In this document: in pieces, positions 55,263 through 64,000 of the stretch | Numbering within the stretch: the first letter of the stretch is position 1 | How the letters are laid out: every line of letters starts with the position of its first letter | NCBI RefSeq assembly: GCF_001282725.1 | Contig: NZ_LN876587.1 | Span: 1,359,695-1,423,694 of the forward strand | Direction: 5' to 3' | From: Inediibacterium massiliense | GTDB taxonomy: Bacteria > Bacillota > Clostridia > Peptostreptococcales > Thermotaleaceae | DNA: 64,000 nucleotides | Translations under genes and position numbers: made by a program | Notes under the pieces: generated by a model | What the model was told of the DNA's origin: nothing | Databases searched by the model: none | What the model saw: only the letters and a program-made list of their open reading frames with translations

Positions 55263-55901
55263 ATGAATGAACCATTATTAGCTCAGTTTGGAAATTCTAG
55301 AACACGTATAGAAAAAGCATTGGATAATCTTAGAGATGGCAAGGGCATCCTTCTTGTTGATGATGAAAATCGTGAAAATGAAGGAGATCTTATTTTCCCT
55401 GCCGAGACCATTACCATACCCCAAATGGCTATGTTAATTAGGGAATGTAGTGGTATTGTTTGTCTTTGTCTCACAGAAGAAAAAGTTAAAAAATTAGATT
55501 TACCTCAAATGGTACCTGATAACACATGTAAATACGAAACTGCATTTACCATCTCAATTGAAGCTAAGGATGGAGTTACTACAGGGGTTTCTGCTTCTGA
55601 TCGAGTGACTACCATTCTTACTGCTGTAAAAGATGACTGCAAACCTGAAAATTTGGCTCATCCTGGTCACGTTTTCCCACTTCGTGCCCGTAAAGGCGGT
55701 GTTTTAGCTAGACGTGGTCATACAGAAGGCACTGTTGATCTTATGCGTTTAGCAGGATATAAACCTGCAGGAATTTTATGCGAACTTACAAATCCTGATG
55801 GAACTATGGCCCGCCTACCACAAATCGTTCACTTTGCTAAAGCACATGATATGACCGTTGTTTCTATTGAGGATATTGTAGAATATAAACAGAATATGTA
55901 A
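55263..55901 (+). CDS. ribB: 3,4-dihydroxy-2-butanone 4-phosphate synthase
   Basis: Makes the four-carbon unit of riboflavin from ribulose 5-phosphate. 212 residues: [18 protein letters not shown] (catalytic acidic loop), [27 protein letters not shown]. Single-domain form, close in length to E. coli RibB, whereas most Firmicutes use fused RibBA in ribDEAH; here no other rib gene is near. Confidence 0.97.
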   Translation: MNEPLLAQFGNSRTRIEKALDNLRDGKGILLVDDENRENEGDLIFPAETITIPQMAMLIRECSGIVCLCLTEEKVKKLDLPQMVPDNTCKYETAFTISIEAKDGVTTGVSASDRVTTILTAVKDDCKPENLAHPGHVFPLRARKGGVLARRGHTEGTVDLMRLAGYKPAGILCELTNPDGTMARLPQIVHFAKAHDMTVVSIEDIVEYKQNM

Positions 55902-56018
55902 AAAACTAAAAGAACAAAGTCTTTCTTCAAAAGATTTATTAAGTAGACTTTGCCCTAATACATTACGGAAATTATGAAAATAAAATTTATGAATAGACCA
56001 TAATTTCCTATATATTAT

Positions 56019-56052
56019 AAAAAATCATAGGTTAAAATCTATGATTTTTTTG
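56019..56052 (+). terminator. Terminator after ribB
   Basis: AAAAATCATAG / CTATGATTTTTT stem with T7. Confidence 0.85.
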
Positions 56053-56205
56053 TGGCTTTATCTTTTCATTATAAGAAAACTCCTAAGAAACTATATTTAA
56101 AAACATAATCATTATATATCAAAAAAATATAAAACTAGAAATAAATCAATTGACTGAATAAAAATTAAAGCTTATAATAACATTTACAAAAAAGGAGGTG
56201 ATAAT

Positions 56206-56823
56206 ATGTTAAAAACAAAAAAAATAGTAATGATTTTATTAAGTATGCTTTTGGTATGTTCAATGGTAGGATGTGGTGATCAAGAACCTGCTTTTAAGCC
56301 ATTGCCGATTGACGTAAATGGTGCAAAAATTCTACTTGGACAATCTACTTTACAAGCATTTATCGATGCAGGGTATAAGGTAACATTAGACAAGACATTA
56401 AAAGAAGACATTGCTGGAGAAAAAATGCCAACTATGACTTATGATGTAGCCGCTTATGTAAGTAAAGACAATAAGATCGTAGGTATGGTAAGCTTTCTAA
56501 ATAATACAAAGGATACCCTTCCTTTTGAAGAATGTATTGTGAATGAATATGAAATAACATATAAAGATCCATCATGGACTGGACAGTACGATACAGACAA
56601 TGTTTTAGTAGATGGTATTAAATGCAAAGGAATGATGATAGACGATGTAAAAAAAGCATTTAAAGACAAAGTAGAATCCTTTGATGAATTTAAAAATCCT
56701 GATGGAAGTATTGGTGTCATGTCTTTTGAATTAAATGGAGTTCATATCAGTGTACACTTTGATTACACCACAAAAGAAGCAACAACTGTTGAAACAGAAG
56801 TTTTTTTATCATATTTTGAATAA
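56206..56823 (+). CDS. Lipoprotein of unknown function
   Basis: 205 residues; lipobox MVGC after a KKIVMILLSMLLVCS signal. The rest has beta-rich repeats (VSKDNKIVGMVSFLNN, GSIGVMSFELNGVHISVHFD). ATG behind AAAGGAGGTGATAAT. No family recognised. Confidence 0.75.
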   Translation: MLKTKKIVMILLSMLLVCSMVGCGDQEPAFKPLPIDVNGAKILLGQSTLQAFIDAGYKVTLDKTLKEDIAGEKMPTMTYDVAAYVSKDNKIVGMVSFLNNTKDTLPFEECIVNEYEITYKDPSWTGQYDTDNVLVDGIKCKGMMIDDVKKAFKDKVESFDEFKNPDGSIGVMSFELNGVHISVHFDYTTKEATTVETEVFLSYFE

Positions 56824-57014
56824 ATCAATTTCTTAGTCCTTGTAACTAGATGGCGATTGTCTTTTTACATAACTTTTTATTTATCACTATATAACAATGA
56901 ATTCATATAGTGTATAAAATTTATTCATTTGTAAATAATTTAAATAATTACTCTTATACCTCTCCATTAACCAAAAATAAATTTTAAAAAAATCTTATGG
57001 TTAGAGGTGGTCAT

Positions 57015-57146
57015 ATGAATCTACATATACATATTGATATTGTATTCAACCCCATCAGTCTAGAAACAATATCAGCTGTTCTTAGTATTTTATGTAGTAT
57101 TTGGACCATTCACTCTAGACAAAGTTCCTTTAGGCACCTAAGATAA
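57015..57146 (+). CDS. Small hypothetical protein (43 aa)
   Basis: MNLHIHIDIVFNPISLETIS, AVLSILCSIWTIHSR: one hydrophobic segment. AGAGGTGGTC precedes the ATG. Supported only by the ribosome binding site; the rest of 56824-57254 shows nothing. Confidence 0.35.
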   Translation: MNLHIHIDIVFNPISLETISAVLSILCSIWTIHSRQSSFRHLR

Positions 57147-57254
57147 TGAACTGAAAGAACATAAGATAATGGATATCTGTTAATGGATTGTATAAGAGTA
57201 ATTTTAGATTATAAAAATTATTCCCAGGGAAATGAAATAGATCTCTCACTTTTA

Positions 57255-57509
57255 TTATCGATCCAAATCAATAATAAAAGCTAATATTTCTGCTACTACT
57301 TCATAAAGTTCTGGAGGAATCTCTTCTCCAATAGCTAAGTGACTTAACTGACGTGCTAGCTTTTCATCTTCATAAGTAGGAATATTCTCATCTTTTGCTT
57401 TTTCTTTAATCTTTTGTGCAACATATCCTTCTCCTTTTGCTACGATTAATGGAGCTGTATTTTTATCTTGTTCATATTTTAAAGCTACTGCAATTTCTTT
57501 TTTATCCAT
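57255..57509 (-). CDS. FlhB C-terminal-like protein (YlqH)
   Basis: 84 residues: AVALKYEQDKNTAPLIVAKG, YEDEKLARQLSHLAIGEEIP matches the cytoplasmic end of FlhB but lacks the membrane part and the NPTH cleavage site. In B. subtilis the equivalent gene ylqH lies at the same place after rnhB-ylqG. Confidence 0.93.
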   Translation of the reverse strand: MDKKEIAVALKYEQDKNTAPLIVAKGEGYVAQKIKEKAKDENIPTYEDEKLARQLSHLAIGEEIPPELYEVVAEILAFIIDLDR

Positions 57510-57511
57510 AT

Positions 57512-58987
57512 CTACACCTTCAAATCAATAAAGTTTGTAAATTTCTTTGATGAAATTAAATCTCCTACAATACTTTCTTCATTTAAAATTCCATATTGTA
57601 CATAAACACTATGATATCCTAATCTCTCTAAAGATTCTTTTAATTTTTCTTCATTTTTTAAAAATATTTCTTTTATTTTATCTTCGATTAGCTTAAAATT
57701 GCATGTAATATTTTTTTCTTTAATATCAATAAGTGTACGTACTTGTCCCATATTTTTTGTATCTAAAGAGATTAATAACTTCACATGATTCGGATCAATT
57801 TTCTTTTTACTTTTATGATCCTTTACAATCAACAGGTCCATATTTTGATATTCTTTATGGGTAGGAATCGGAATTTGTACATAAGCTTGAGATTGATTGA
57901 GTTTATTCATAAAATCTAATCCATCTTTGATTTGATCTATTTGATTTAAAACTCCTTCTTTTTTATCTAAACCTTCAATTGTGCTTTTTATAGTTTCTAA
58001 TTTTGCATACAATTCCTTGAATATTTCTTGAGGCTTAAAATCCTTTGTTTCAACCATATTTTTTATTTTTCCTAATATATTTTCTATCTCCTTAGCCAAA
58101 GGAACTGTTTTTTCATTTTCATAAAGATTTTTCATCAAGTGATCTATTTGTTTTCCAATAGGATCATCTTTATACAGAATACGATTTAATTGAATAGCAT
58201 TACCTAAATTAACTGTTAAATTATTTTTAGACAAAAAAACAATTTTTTCATCATCCATATTTTGAATCCCTATATCTTTATACTTCATATTCCCTTCATT
58301 TTCTGATAAATTTTTTAAAATTTCCTGCTTTTGCACAAAATCTTTATGATCTATAGAATCTTGCTTTTGTATAAGTTCCTTATTTCCTATTAAAACTTTA
58401 TGATCTGTCATCTGGTTATTTTCTAAATTTTTGGTATTATTTTGTTCTATAGAATTATTTTCACTCTGACTCTTTATAATATTTTTAAATACTTCTATAA
58501 TAGGCTCCTCTAGTTTTAAATCTTGGATAGATGGATTTATACCCATATTCTCCATTTTTTGAAAAGCACTTTTCATTTGCATAAAGCCTGTTACATTTTC
58601 TTTTGTTACAGGGATTTCATTTTTAATCAGAGTTTGAATGAGAGATATTTCTTCCTTTGTCCCTTTCATTTCAAAACCTTTTAATACATCCATTATTTTA
58701 TTTTCTATTTCATTTTCTATGTGATCTTGTCCTTCTAAAATAGGTGTTAGGAGAATTTGCTTTTCATTTGCTTCTTTAATTTGAAATTTGAAAGATTCAT
58801 CTACCCCTGCATTTAATCCTACCTCTAGCTTTGCAGATAGCATTTTGCCATTACTCATTTTAAGCATAATCATATCTTCAAGTATTTCACATATTTTTCC
58901 TTGAATGATCTGTCCTGCTTTTAATTGTACTTCTTTAGATTGTTCTCCTACATTCAGAGAATTTGGAGACATTACATTAATTTTCAT
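57512..58987 (-). CDS. YlqG-like protein, possible FliK relative
   Basis: 491 residues, Lys/Glu/Asn-rich with few domains; the end (VQYGILNEESIVGDLIS; LKESLERLGYHSVYVQYG) resembles hook-length-control C-termini. It is 2 bases from ylqH and 3 from rnhB, so all three are one operon. Identification rests mainly on position. Confidence 0.65.
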   Translation of the reverse strand: MKINVMSPNSLNVGEQSKEVQLKAGQIIQGKICEILEDMIMLKMSNGKMLSAKLEVGLNAGVDESFKFQIKEANEKQILLTPILEGQDHIENEIENKIMDVLKGFEMKGTKEEISLIQTLIKNEIPVTKENVTGFMQMKSAFQKMENMGINPSIQDLKLEEPIIEVFKNIIKSQSENNSIEQNNTKNLENNQMTDHKVLIGNKELIQKQDSIDHKDFVQKQEILKNLSENEGNMKYKDIGIQNMDDEKIVFLSKNNLTVNLGNAIQLNRILYKDDPIGKQIDHLMKNLYENEKTVPLAKEIENILGKIKNMVETKDFKPQEIFKELYAKLETIKSTIEGLDKKEGVLNQIDQIKDGLDFMNKLNQSQAYVQIPIPTHKEYQNMDLLIVKDHKSKKKIDPNHVKLLISLDTKNMGQVRTLIDIKEKNITCNFKLIEDKIKEIFLKNEEKLKESLERLGYHSVYVQYGILNEESIVGDLISSKKFTNFIDLKV

Positions 58988-58990
58988 AAT

Positions 58991-59761
58991 CTAATCACCC
59001 ATTATATTTTTTAAAAAACTTTTTCTATGAATAGAAAGAATTCCATATTTTTGGATATTTTCATAATGTTCCTTTGTTCCATATCCTTTATGATGAATAA
59101 AACCATATTGTGGATACTTTTCATGAAAATCATCCATGATTCTATCCCTTGTAACTTTCGCAATAATAGAAGCAGCTGCAATAGAAATACTTTTTGCATC
59201 TCCTTTTTCTATGCTCATTTGATTTATATGTATATCGGTCAATTTCACTGCATCAATTAATAAATATTCTGGGTGAGTACAAAGTTTTTCAACAGCCATT
59301 TTCATAGCTAATTTTGTAGCTTCAAATATATTGATTTTGTCAATTATCTTTTCATCTACAATCCCTACCCCTATACTAATTGCCTCTTTTGTTATTACAT
59401 CAAATATCTGTTCTCTTTTTTTGGCAGATATTTTTTTAGAGTCATTAATTCCTTCTATAAACAGATCATGAGGTAATATTACTGCTGCTGCTACTACAGG
59501 TCCTGCTAATGGACCTCTTCCTGCCTCGTCAATACCTGCAATCAAATGACAACCTATCTTTTTTTCATAATTCCATAGATTTTTTACTCTTTCTTTTTCA
59601 TCTAAATAGTTTTTATATTGTTTATTGATCTTTTGTGCAATTTTTTGAACAGATGATCTTTTATCTTCTTTCAATTGATTCATTTCCTTCATAGCTTCTT
59701 CAATAGATAAACTATTTATAAAATTATTAATTTCTTTTACACTCATATTACTAAATTCCAT
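58991..59761 (-). CDS. rnhB: Ribonuclease HII
   Basis: Removes ribonucleotides and R-loops from DNA. 256 residues from the ATG behind AGGAGGTAGGGAT. GIDEAGRGPLAGPVVAAAV (DEAGRG active site), INDSKKISAKKRE, SIIAKVTRDRIM. The N-terminal 70-residue extension is usual in Firmicutes. Confidence 0.97.
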   Translation of the reverse strand: MEFSNMSVKEINNFINSLSIEEAMKEMNQLKEDKRSSVQKIAQKINKQYKNYLDEKERVKNLWNYEKKIGCHLIAGIDEAGRGPLAGPVVAAAVILPHDLFIEGINDSKKISAKKREQIFDVITKEAISIGVGIVDEKIIDKINIFEATKLAMKMAVEKLCTHPEYLLIDAVKLTDIHINQMSIEKGDAKSISIAAASIIAKVTRDRIMDDFHEKYPQYGFIHHKGYGTKEHYENIQKYGILSIHRKSFLKNIMGD

Positions 59762-59785
59762 ATCCCTACCTCCTCTATATACAAT

Positions 59786-59815
59786 AAAAAGGTACTCATT
59801 CAATAGTACCTTTTT
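59786..59815 (-). terminator. Terminator of rbgA
   Basis: AAAAAGGTAC / GTACCTTTTT stem with T5 on the minus strand. Confidence 0.9.
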
Positions 59816-59821
59816 ACAAAC

Positions 59822-60691
59822 TTATTCAATAGTTTCTATAAAATCATTAGGCGTCTCCAAAGTAATTCTTCCAATTTTTCCTTCTCTAAATTCATCTATC
59901 ACAATATTTGCAACTCTTGTATAATCAATTCTTCCTCCTGATAAAATACATCCTCTTTTTTTAGCTATTTTATCCATGTTATCAATTCCTTGTTCATCTA
60001 ATTCATCTAATTTATATCTTTCCATTAAATCATCAGGATAATTCTCAGATAAAAATTCGATAAGTCTTAAAGCAATTGTTTCTATATCTAATATATCGTC
60101 CTTAATGGCTCCTGTAAATGCTAATTTTAACCCTACGTTTTGATCTTCAAACTTTGGCCATAAAATCCCTGGTGTATCTAAAAGCTCAATATTTCCTTTT
60201 AATCTTACCCACTGCTTTCCTCTTGTAACACCTGGCTTATTTCCAGTCTTAGCACTTTTTTTACCTGTTAATCTATTAATTAAAGAAGATTTCCCTACAT
60301 TAGGAACCCCAACAATCATTACTCTCACAGGTCTCACTTTCATACCTTTTTCTATCATCTGATTTGCTTTTTCTTTAAAGGCATCATGAATAGCTTGTGT
60401 TAACTCATTAAAACCTAAGCCGTTCATAGTATTTACAGATACAGCACAAAGTCCCTTGCTTTTAAAATACTCCATCCACTTACGTGTTTGATTTGTATTT
60501 GCCAAATCACTTTTATTTAATATAATTACTCTAGGTTTTTTAGATACAATATCATCAATCTGAGGATTTCTACTACTTAAAGGAATCCTTGCATCCAAAA
60601 GCTCTACCACTACATCTACAAGCTTTAAATTTTGTTGAATTAATTCTTTTGTTTTCTTCATATGCCCTGGGTACCAATTGATTTGTTCCAT
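59822..60691 (-). CDS. rbgA: Ribosome biogenesis GTPase RbgA (YlqF)
   Basis: Circularly permuted GTPase for late 50S assembly. 289 residues: NKSD (G4) comes first, then VMIVGVPNVGKSSLINRLTG (G1), DTPGILWP (G3). Located between rplS and rnhB as in B. subtilis. Confidence 0.97.
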   Translation of the reverse strand: MEQINWYPGHMKKTKELIQQNLKLVDVVVELLDARIPLSSRNPQIDDIVSKKPRVIILNKSDLANTNQTRKWMEYFKSKGLCAVSVNTMNGLGFNELTQAIHDAFKEKANQMIEKGMKVRPVRVMIVGVPNVGKSSLINRLTGKKSAKTGNKPGVTRGKQWVRLKGNIELLDTPGILWPKFEDQNVGLKLAFTGAIKDDILDIETIALRLIEFLSENYPDDLMERYKLDELDEQGIDNMDKIAKKRGCILSGGRIDYTRVANIVIDEFREGKIGRITLETPNDFIETIE

Positions 60692-60787
60692 TTATAACCC
60701 CTTCTTTTACACTTTATTTTAAATTTCAATTGCGAAAAATTTATATATTATTTTTTATGTATGGATCATTTTTTATTTTTAGATAGT

Positions 60788-60818
60788 AATAAAGGGACTG
60801 TATCCAGTCCCCTTTATT
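60788..60818 (-). terminator. Terminator of rplS
   Basis: AATAAAGGGACTG / CAGTCCCCTTTATT stem overlapping the stop codon, then a T-rich tail. Confidence 0.85.
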
Positions 60819-61161
60819 AGAATCTTTTTTCTTTAATTTTTGCAGCTTTTCCTCTTAACTCACGGATGTAGTTAAGTTTTGCTCTTCTTACTTTACCTCT
60901 TCTCACTACTTCGATTTTTTCGATTTTAGGAGAATGTAATGGTAAAGTTCTTTCTACTCCAACGCCGTAAGAAATTCTTCTTACTGTAAATGTTTCTCTT
61001 AATCCACCGTTTTGTCTTTTTAAAACAAAACCTTCAAAAACCTGGATTCTTTCTCTAGTTCCTTCTTTAATTTTTAAGTGTACTTTTACTGTATCACCTA
61101 CGTTAAATTGAGGAAGATCAGATTTAATTTGTTCTTGCTCTAATGCTTTAATGATATCCAT
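60817..61161 (-). CDS. rplS: 50S ribosomal protein L19
   Basis: 114 residues: [60 protein letters not shown]. Typical L19 length. ATG behind GGAGGG. Confidence 0.98.
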   Translation of the reverse strand: MDIIKALEQEQIKSDLPQFNVGDTVKVHLKIKEGTRERIQVFEGFVLKRQNGGLRETFTVRRISYGVGVERTLPLHSPKIEKIEVVRRGKVRRAKLNYIRELRGKAAKIKEKRF

Positions 61162-61260
61162 GGTTGTCCCTCCTTCCTTCCTAGACGTTCATATTATCCT
61201 TTATGTAACAGAGGAACGCCCGTATTGCCAAAATGATTATAACATACTATTAGAAACAAT
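61162..61260 (-). ncRNA. Probable ribosomal protein L19 leader
   Basis: Upstream transcript on the minus strand contains GGGCGTTCCTCTGTTACAT and later GAACGTCTAGG, whose GGGCGTTC/GAACGTC arms pair, as in the L19 leader of low-GC Gram-positives. TATAAT (about 61239-61244) is a candidate -10. Confidence 0.6.
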
Positions 61261-61282
61261 ACAACAAAAAGATGTGATAATT

Positions 61283-62761
61283 CTATTCTTGTAGCATATT
61301 TTTTATTTTTTCTATTTTTCCCATGGTTTTTACTACATATTCATCATCATGAACCTCTATATTTTTTTGAATAAATATTTTTATGTTTGTTAAATTCTCA
61401 AGTTCAATCATAAATCCTTTTGCATCTGTAGAAAGAATTTTTTCTAAAGTAGGTGATACCTCAAAAAGTACTCCTTCTGAATTGGTATGTATGGCAATTC
61501 TTTTTACTTCTTTTTCTATTTTCTGCATTACCATATATTCAGATAAAACTCTTCCAGTTCCTTCACAATAAGGACATTTTTTTTGCATAATCGAACTAAT
61601 TCTTCCTCTTATTTTCTTTCTAGTCATTTCTACAAGACCAAGCTGTGTAATTCCTAATACATTTGTTTTGGTTCGATCCTTTAAAAGAGATTTTTGTAAA
61701 ATCTCTAAAACTTCCCTTTGTGTATCCTCATGATCCATATCAATAAAGTCTACAATAATGATTCCACCAATATCTCTAAGCCTTAATTGTTTTGCAATCT
61801 CTTGTGCAGCTTCTTTATTTGTCTTTGTAATGGTGTCTTCTAAATCTAGATTTCCTACATATTTTCCTGTATTTACATCTATTACTGTTAAAGCCTCTGT
61901 TTGATCAATCACCAAATATCCTCCACTTTTTAACCATACTCTTCTAGAAATAGCATCAGAAATCATAGATTCAATTTTATAATGATCAAAAATATTCATG
62001 TCTATATTAAAATATTTTACTCTATCTTTTAAATTAGGATCTATTAATTCCACCAACTCTAAAATACTCTTATACTTTTCTTTATCATTAATGATAAATT
62101 GATCTATATCTTGAGTAAATGAATCTCTTACTGTTCGATGCAATAGATCCATGTCTTTATAAATAACTCTTGGAGCAAATCCTAATTTTTTTTCTTTTTC
62201 AATTTTTTGCCATAGCTTTAATAAAAATTTCAAGTCATCTTTTAATTCTTTTTCTTCTTTTCCCTCTCCAGCTGTTCTTATGATGATTCCCACATTTTGT
62301 GGTCTAATTTGCTCTATTATTTTTCTAAGCCTATCTCTTTCTTCTTCTTTTTCTATTCTTCTAGAAATCCCAACATAATTATTTCCTGGCATTAAAACTA
62401 AATATCTTCCTGGAAGTGTCAAATGAGTGGTCACTCTTGCTCCTTTTGTTCCCATAGGTTCTTTGGTTACTTGAACAATAATCTCTTGTCCATTTTTGAC
62501 AGCCTCTTTAATAGATATCCCTTTTTTTCCTTGTGAATAAGGAATTGCATCTTTTACATATAAGAAGCCATTTTTTTCAAGACCCATATCTACAAATGCT
62601 GCCTGCATACCTGGCAATACATTTGTCACTCTTCCTTTATAGATATTTCCTACTACTCTTTTATAATGATCTGTTTCCATATATATTTCTGACAACTCTT
62701 CATCTTCTAAAAGAGCAACTCTAATTTGATTTAAACTAGCATCCACAACAATTTCATTCAT
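61283..62761 (-). CDS. rng: Ribonuclease G/E family protein
   Basis: Endoribonuclease for rRNA and mRNA processing. 492 residues from ATG at 62761 (8 bases after AGGAGG). S1 domain GNIYKGRVTNVLPGMQAAFV, VIDVNTGKYVG (catalytic Asp), IIVDFIDMDHEDTQREVL, CPYCEGTGRV zinc link. Length fits RNase G. Confidence 0.95.
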   Translation of the reverse strand: MNEIVVDASLNQIRVALLEDEELSEIYMETDHYKRVVGNIYKGRVTNVLPGMQAAFVDMGLEKNGFLYVKDAIPYSQGKKGISIKEAVKNGQEIIVQVTKEPMGTKGARVTTHLTLPGRYLVLMPGNNYVGISRRIEKEEERDRLRKIIEQIRPQNVGIIIRTAGEGKEEKELKDDLKFLLKLWQKIEKEKKLGFAPRVIYKDMDLLHRTVRDSFTQDIDQFIINDKEKYKSILELVELIDPNLKDRVKYFNIDMNIFDHYKIESMISDAISRRVWLKSGGYLVIDQTEALTVIDVNTGKYVGNLDLEDTITKTNKEAAQEIAKQLRLRDIGGIIIVDFIDMDHEDTQREVLEILQKSLLKDRTKTNVLGITQLGLVEMTRKKIRGRISSIMQKKCPYCEGTGRVLSEYMVMQKIEKEVKRIAIHTNSEGVLFEVSPTLEKILSTDAKGFMIELENLTNIKIFIQKNIEVHDDEYVVKTMGKIEKIKNMLQE

Positions 62762-62782
62762 TCCCATACCCTCCTACAACCA

Positions 62783-63499
62783 TTATGCAGTTATATCTAA
62801 TGGTGTAACTAGTTTTTCGTTCTCCAACCCATACAAGTCTAACCTATGAATACGAATTTTTTGAGCATCTATAGGCATATGGAAAATTTCTTCTAGTTTT
62901 TGTATGACAACTTCTGGTTTTATATTTCCTTTACTTCCTGCCTTTAATAACATCTTCAATATACAATAATCTTCTTCATGACTTGATAATTCTATTTTTT
63001 CTATTAAAGGTCTAATATTTACTACTTTTTTTTGTTCTCTTCCTTTTTTCTTTACTGTTTTTTCCATCCATATTTCTTCTTCATTCATCAATTGATCCAT
63101 AATATTTTTTATATCACACTCTTTCATTTTTTGTGTGAAAGGACATTTAATCATATAAGTAGAATACTCTATAAACGCCATTAATGCTTCACTCTTTATA
63201 GGGATATATTTACATCCTAATACTTCAATCCCTTGTGGTAATTCTTCGTTTATTGTTTTTTTAAACCATTCTAAATCTATTTGTTCCTCTACTTCTATAT
63301 CCATATATTCTCCATCACTAGATACTCCTAAAGCTAGAGCTGTAGCAAAAGAAATCTTTGGATGGGGATTAAATCCTTGAGAAAAAGATAAGGAAATCCT
63401 AGCCCTTCTTAAAGCTCTTTCCATAAGTCTTAATAAATCCAAATGAGAAATAAAAATCATCCATTCTTTTTTTGTAAATCGAATTCTAATTTTATACAT
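62783..63499 (-). CDS. TIGR03936/DUF2344 family protein
   Basis: 238 residues: KIRIRFTKKEWMIFISHLDL, MERALRRARISLSFSQGFNP, HPKISFATALALGVSS. Always found next to the TIGR03960 radical-SAM protein, sometimes fused to it. Start behind GGGGG (63499); it overlaps the radical-SAM 3' end. Confidence 0.92.
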   Translation of the reverse strand: MYKIRIRFTKKEWMIFISHLDLLRLMERALRRARISLSFSQGFNPHPKISFATALALGVSSDGEYMDIEVEEQIDLEWFKKTINEELPQGIEVLGCKYIPIKSEALMAFIEYSTYMIKCPFTQKMKECDIKNIMDQLMNEEEIWMEKTVKKKGREQKKVVNIRPLIEKIELSSHEEDYCILKMLLKAGSKGNIKPEVVIQKLEEIFHMPIDAQKIRIHRLDLYGLENEKLVTPLDITA

Positions 63500-64000
63500 T
63501 ACATACACCCCCTAGACTTCCTTTATTGATTCCACAGGCACTACATCCTTTTCTACAATCAGGGGTTAATATGCCCTTGTGTGCCTTTTCATTTTCCTTT
63601 TTTAAATATTCTTTACTCACACCTATATCAATAAAATCCCACGGAAAAATTTCATCGTAACTTCTTTGTCTATTTGCATAAAAATGAGGATCTATATGAC
63701 AATCTTCAAAAGCTTGCATCCATTTTTCATAATCAAAATGATCTCCCCAACCATCAAACTTACATCCTAATTCCCAAGCTTTCATTAAAACCTTTCCTAC
63801 TTTTCTATCTCCTCTTGCAAACACTCCTTCTAAAAAGCTTGTTTTTGTATCATGATAATTGTATTTTATGTTTTTATGTCTTAATTTTTCTTTCAAATAG
63901 TATTGCTTTTCTTTTAAAGTTTCAATAGAGTCTTGTCCATGCCACTGAAAAGGAGTACATGCCTTTGGAACAAAAGAAGACGTACTAATAGTTACTTTAA
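63492..64000 (-). CDS. TIGR03960 family B12-binding radical SAM protein (C-terminal part)
   Basis: Frame is open to the window edge; only about 170 C-terminal residues are inside. Motifs: SSFVPKACTPFQWHGQD, GVFARGDRKVGKVL, GWGDHFDYEKW, CRKGCSACGIN near the end. It overlaps the DUF2344 gene, so both are one operon. Confidence 0.92.
   Translation of the reverse strand, partial: KVTISTSSFVPKACTPFQWHGQDSIETLKEKQYYLKEKLRHKNIKYNYHDTKTSFLEGVFARGDRKVGKVLMKAWELGCKFDGWGDHFDYEKWMQAFEDCHIDPHFYANRQRSYDEIFPWDFIDIGVSKEYLKKENEKAHKGILTPDCRKGCSACGINKGSLGGVCNV

Noticed and set aside
1-64000. tRNA or rRNA genes
   Set aside because: I saw no rRNA signature sequences or convincing cloverleaf with a TTCGAATC-type arm.

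Overview
The window looks like chromosomal DNA of a low-GC, spore-forming, flagellated Clostridia-type Firmicute. Evidence: CodY beside the fliF-fliE-flgC-flgB genes, an alpha/beta-type small acid-soluble spore protein, a CsxC-type exosporium protein, strong AGGAGG ribosome binding sites and very AT-rich codon use. I cannot name the species.

Two conserved blocks, both transcribed right to left, frame the window. The right block (57.2-64.0 kb) holds a radical-SAM protein, its DUF2344 partner, ribonuclease G, rplS, rbgA, rnhB, a YlqG-like gene and a short FlhB-like gene. The left block (1-8.9 kb) holds yraN, comM, dprA, topA, codY and the flagellar genes. In Bacillus subtilis the order is rplS-rbgA-rnhB-ylqG-ylqH-(sucCD)-dprA-topA-...-codY-flgB, so both halves belong to one ancestral locus. 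About 48 kb of accessory DNA (roughly 9-57 kb) has been inserted into it.

The accessory DNA has three parts. (a) 9-30 kb looks like an old integrated element. It holds a phage-type repressor region with an ImmA/IrrE-like peptidase, an unknown protein next to a GIY-YIG-like nuclease, an ABC-three-component (Lamassu-like) defence operon, a membrane protein, an nSTAND ATPase with a small membrane partner, single-gene cargo, and a wrecked large serine recombinase at its right end. Directly after the recombinase lies a decayed copy of the comM/yraN flank, which suggests integration in comM. (b) 30-51 kb is a cassette-like stretch of single genes: five GNAT acetyltransferases, two EamA transporters, KptA, PhzF, CPBP protease, an antiporter and many small proteins. 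They are interleaved with shared repeats: a stem-loop module (S), a promoter module (P) and a downstream module (B) ending in a near-identical terminator. One cassette seems empty, and several genes are fused to or cut by the repeats. (c) 51-57 kb has an XRE-cupin regulator behind a perfect 21-bp inverted repeat, a sixth GNAT protein, a spore protein, a frameshifted ATPase, a metallo-beta-lactamase-fold protein, an FMN riboswitch with ribB, and a lipoprotein.

Decay is common inside the island. Three genes (the ABC-3C middle component, the nSTAND ATPase and a YHYH-domain protein) are each broken by a single in-frame TGA. Others carry frameshifts at homopolymers or internal deletions. Several gene starts were moved from the longest frame to the codon behind the best ribosome binding site, and about ten very short genes are proposed from ribosome binding site plus terminator.
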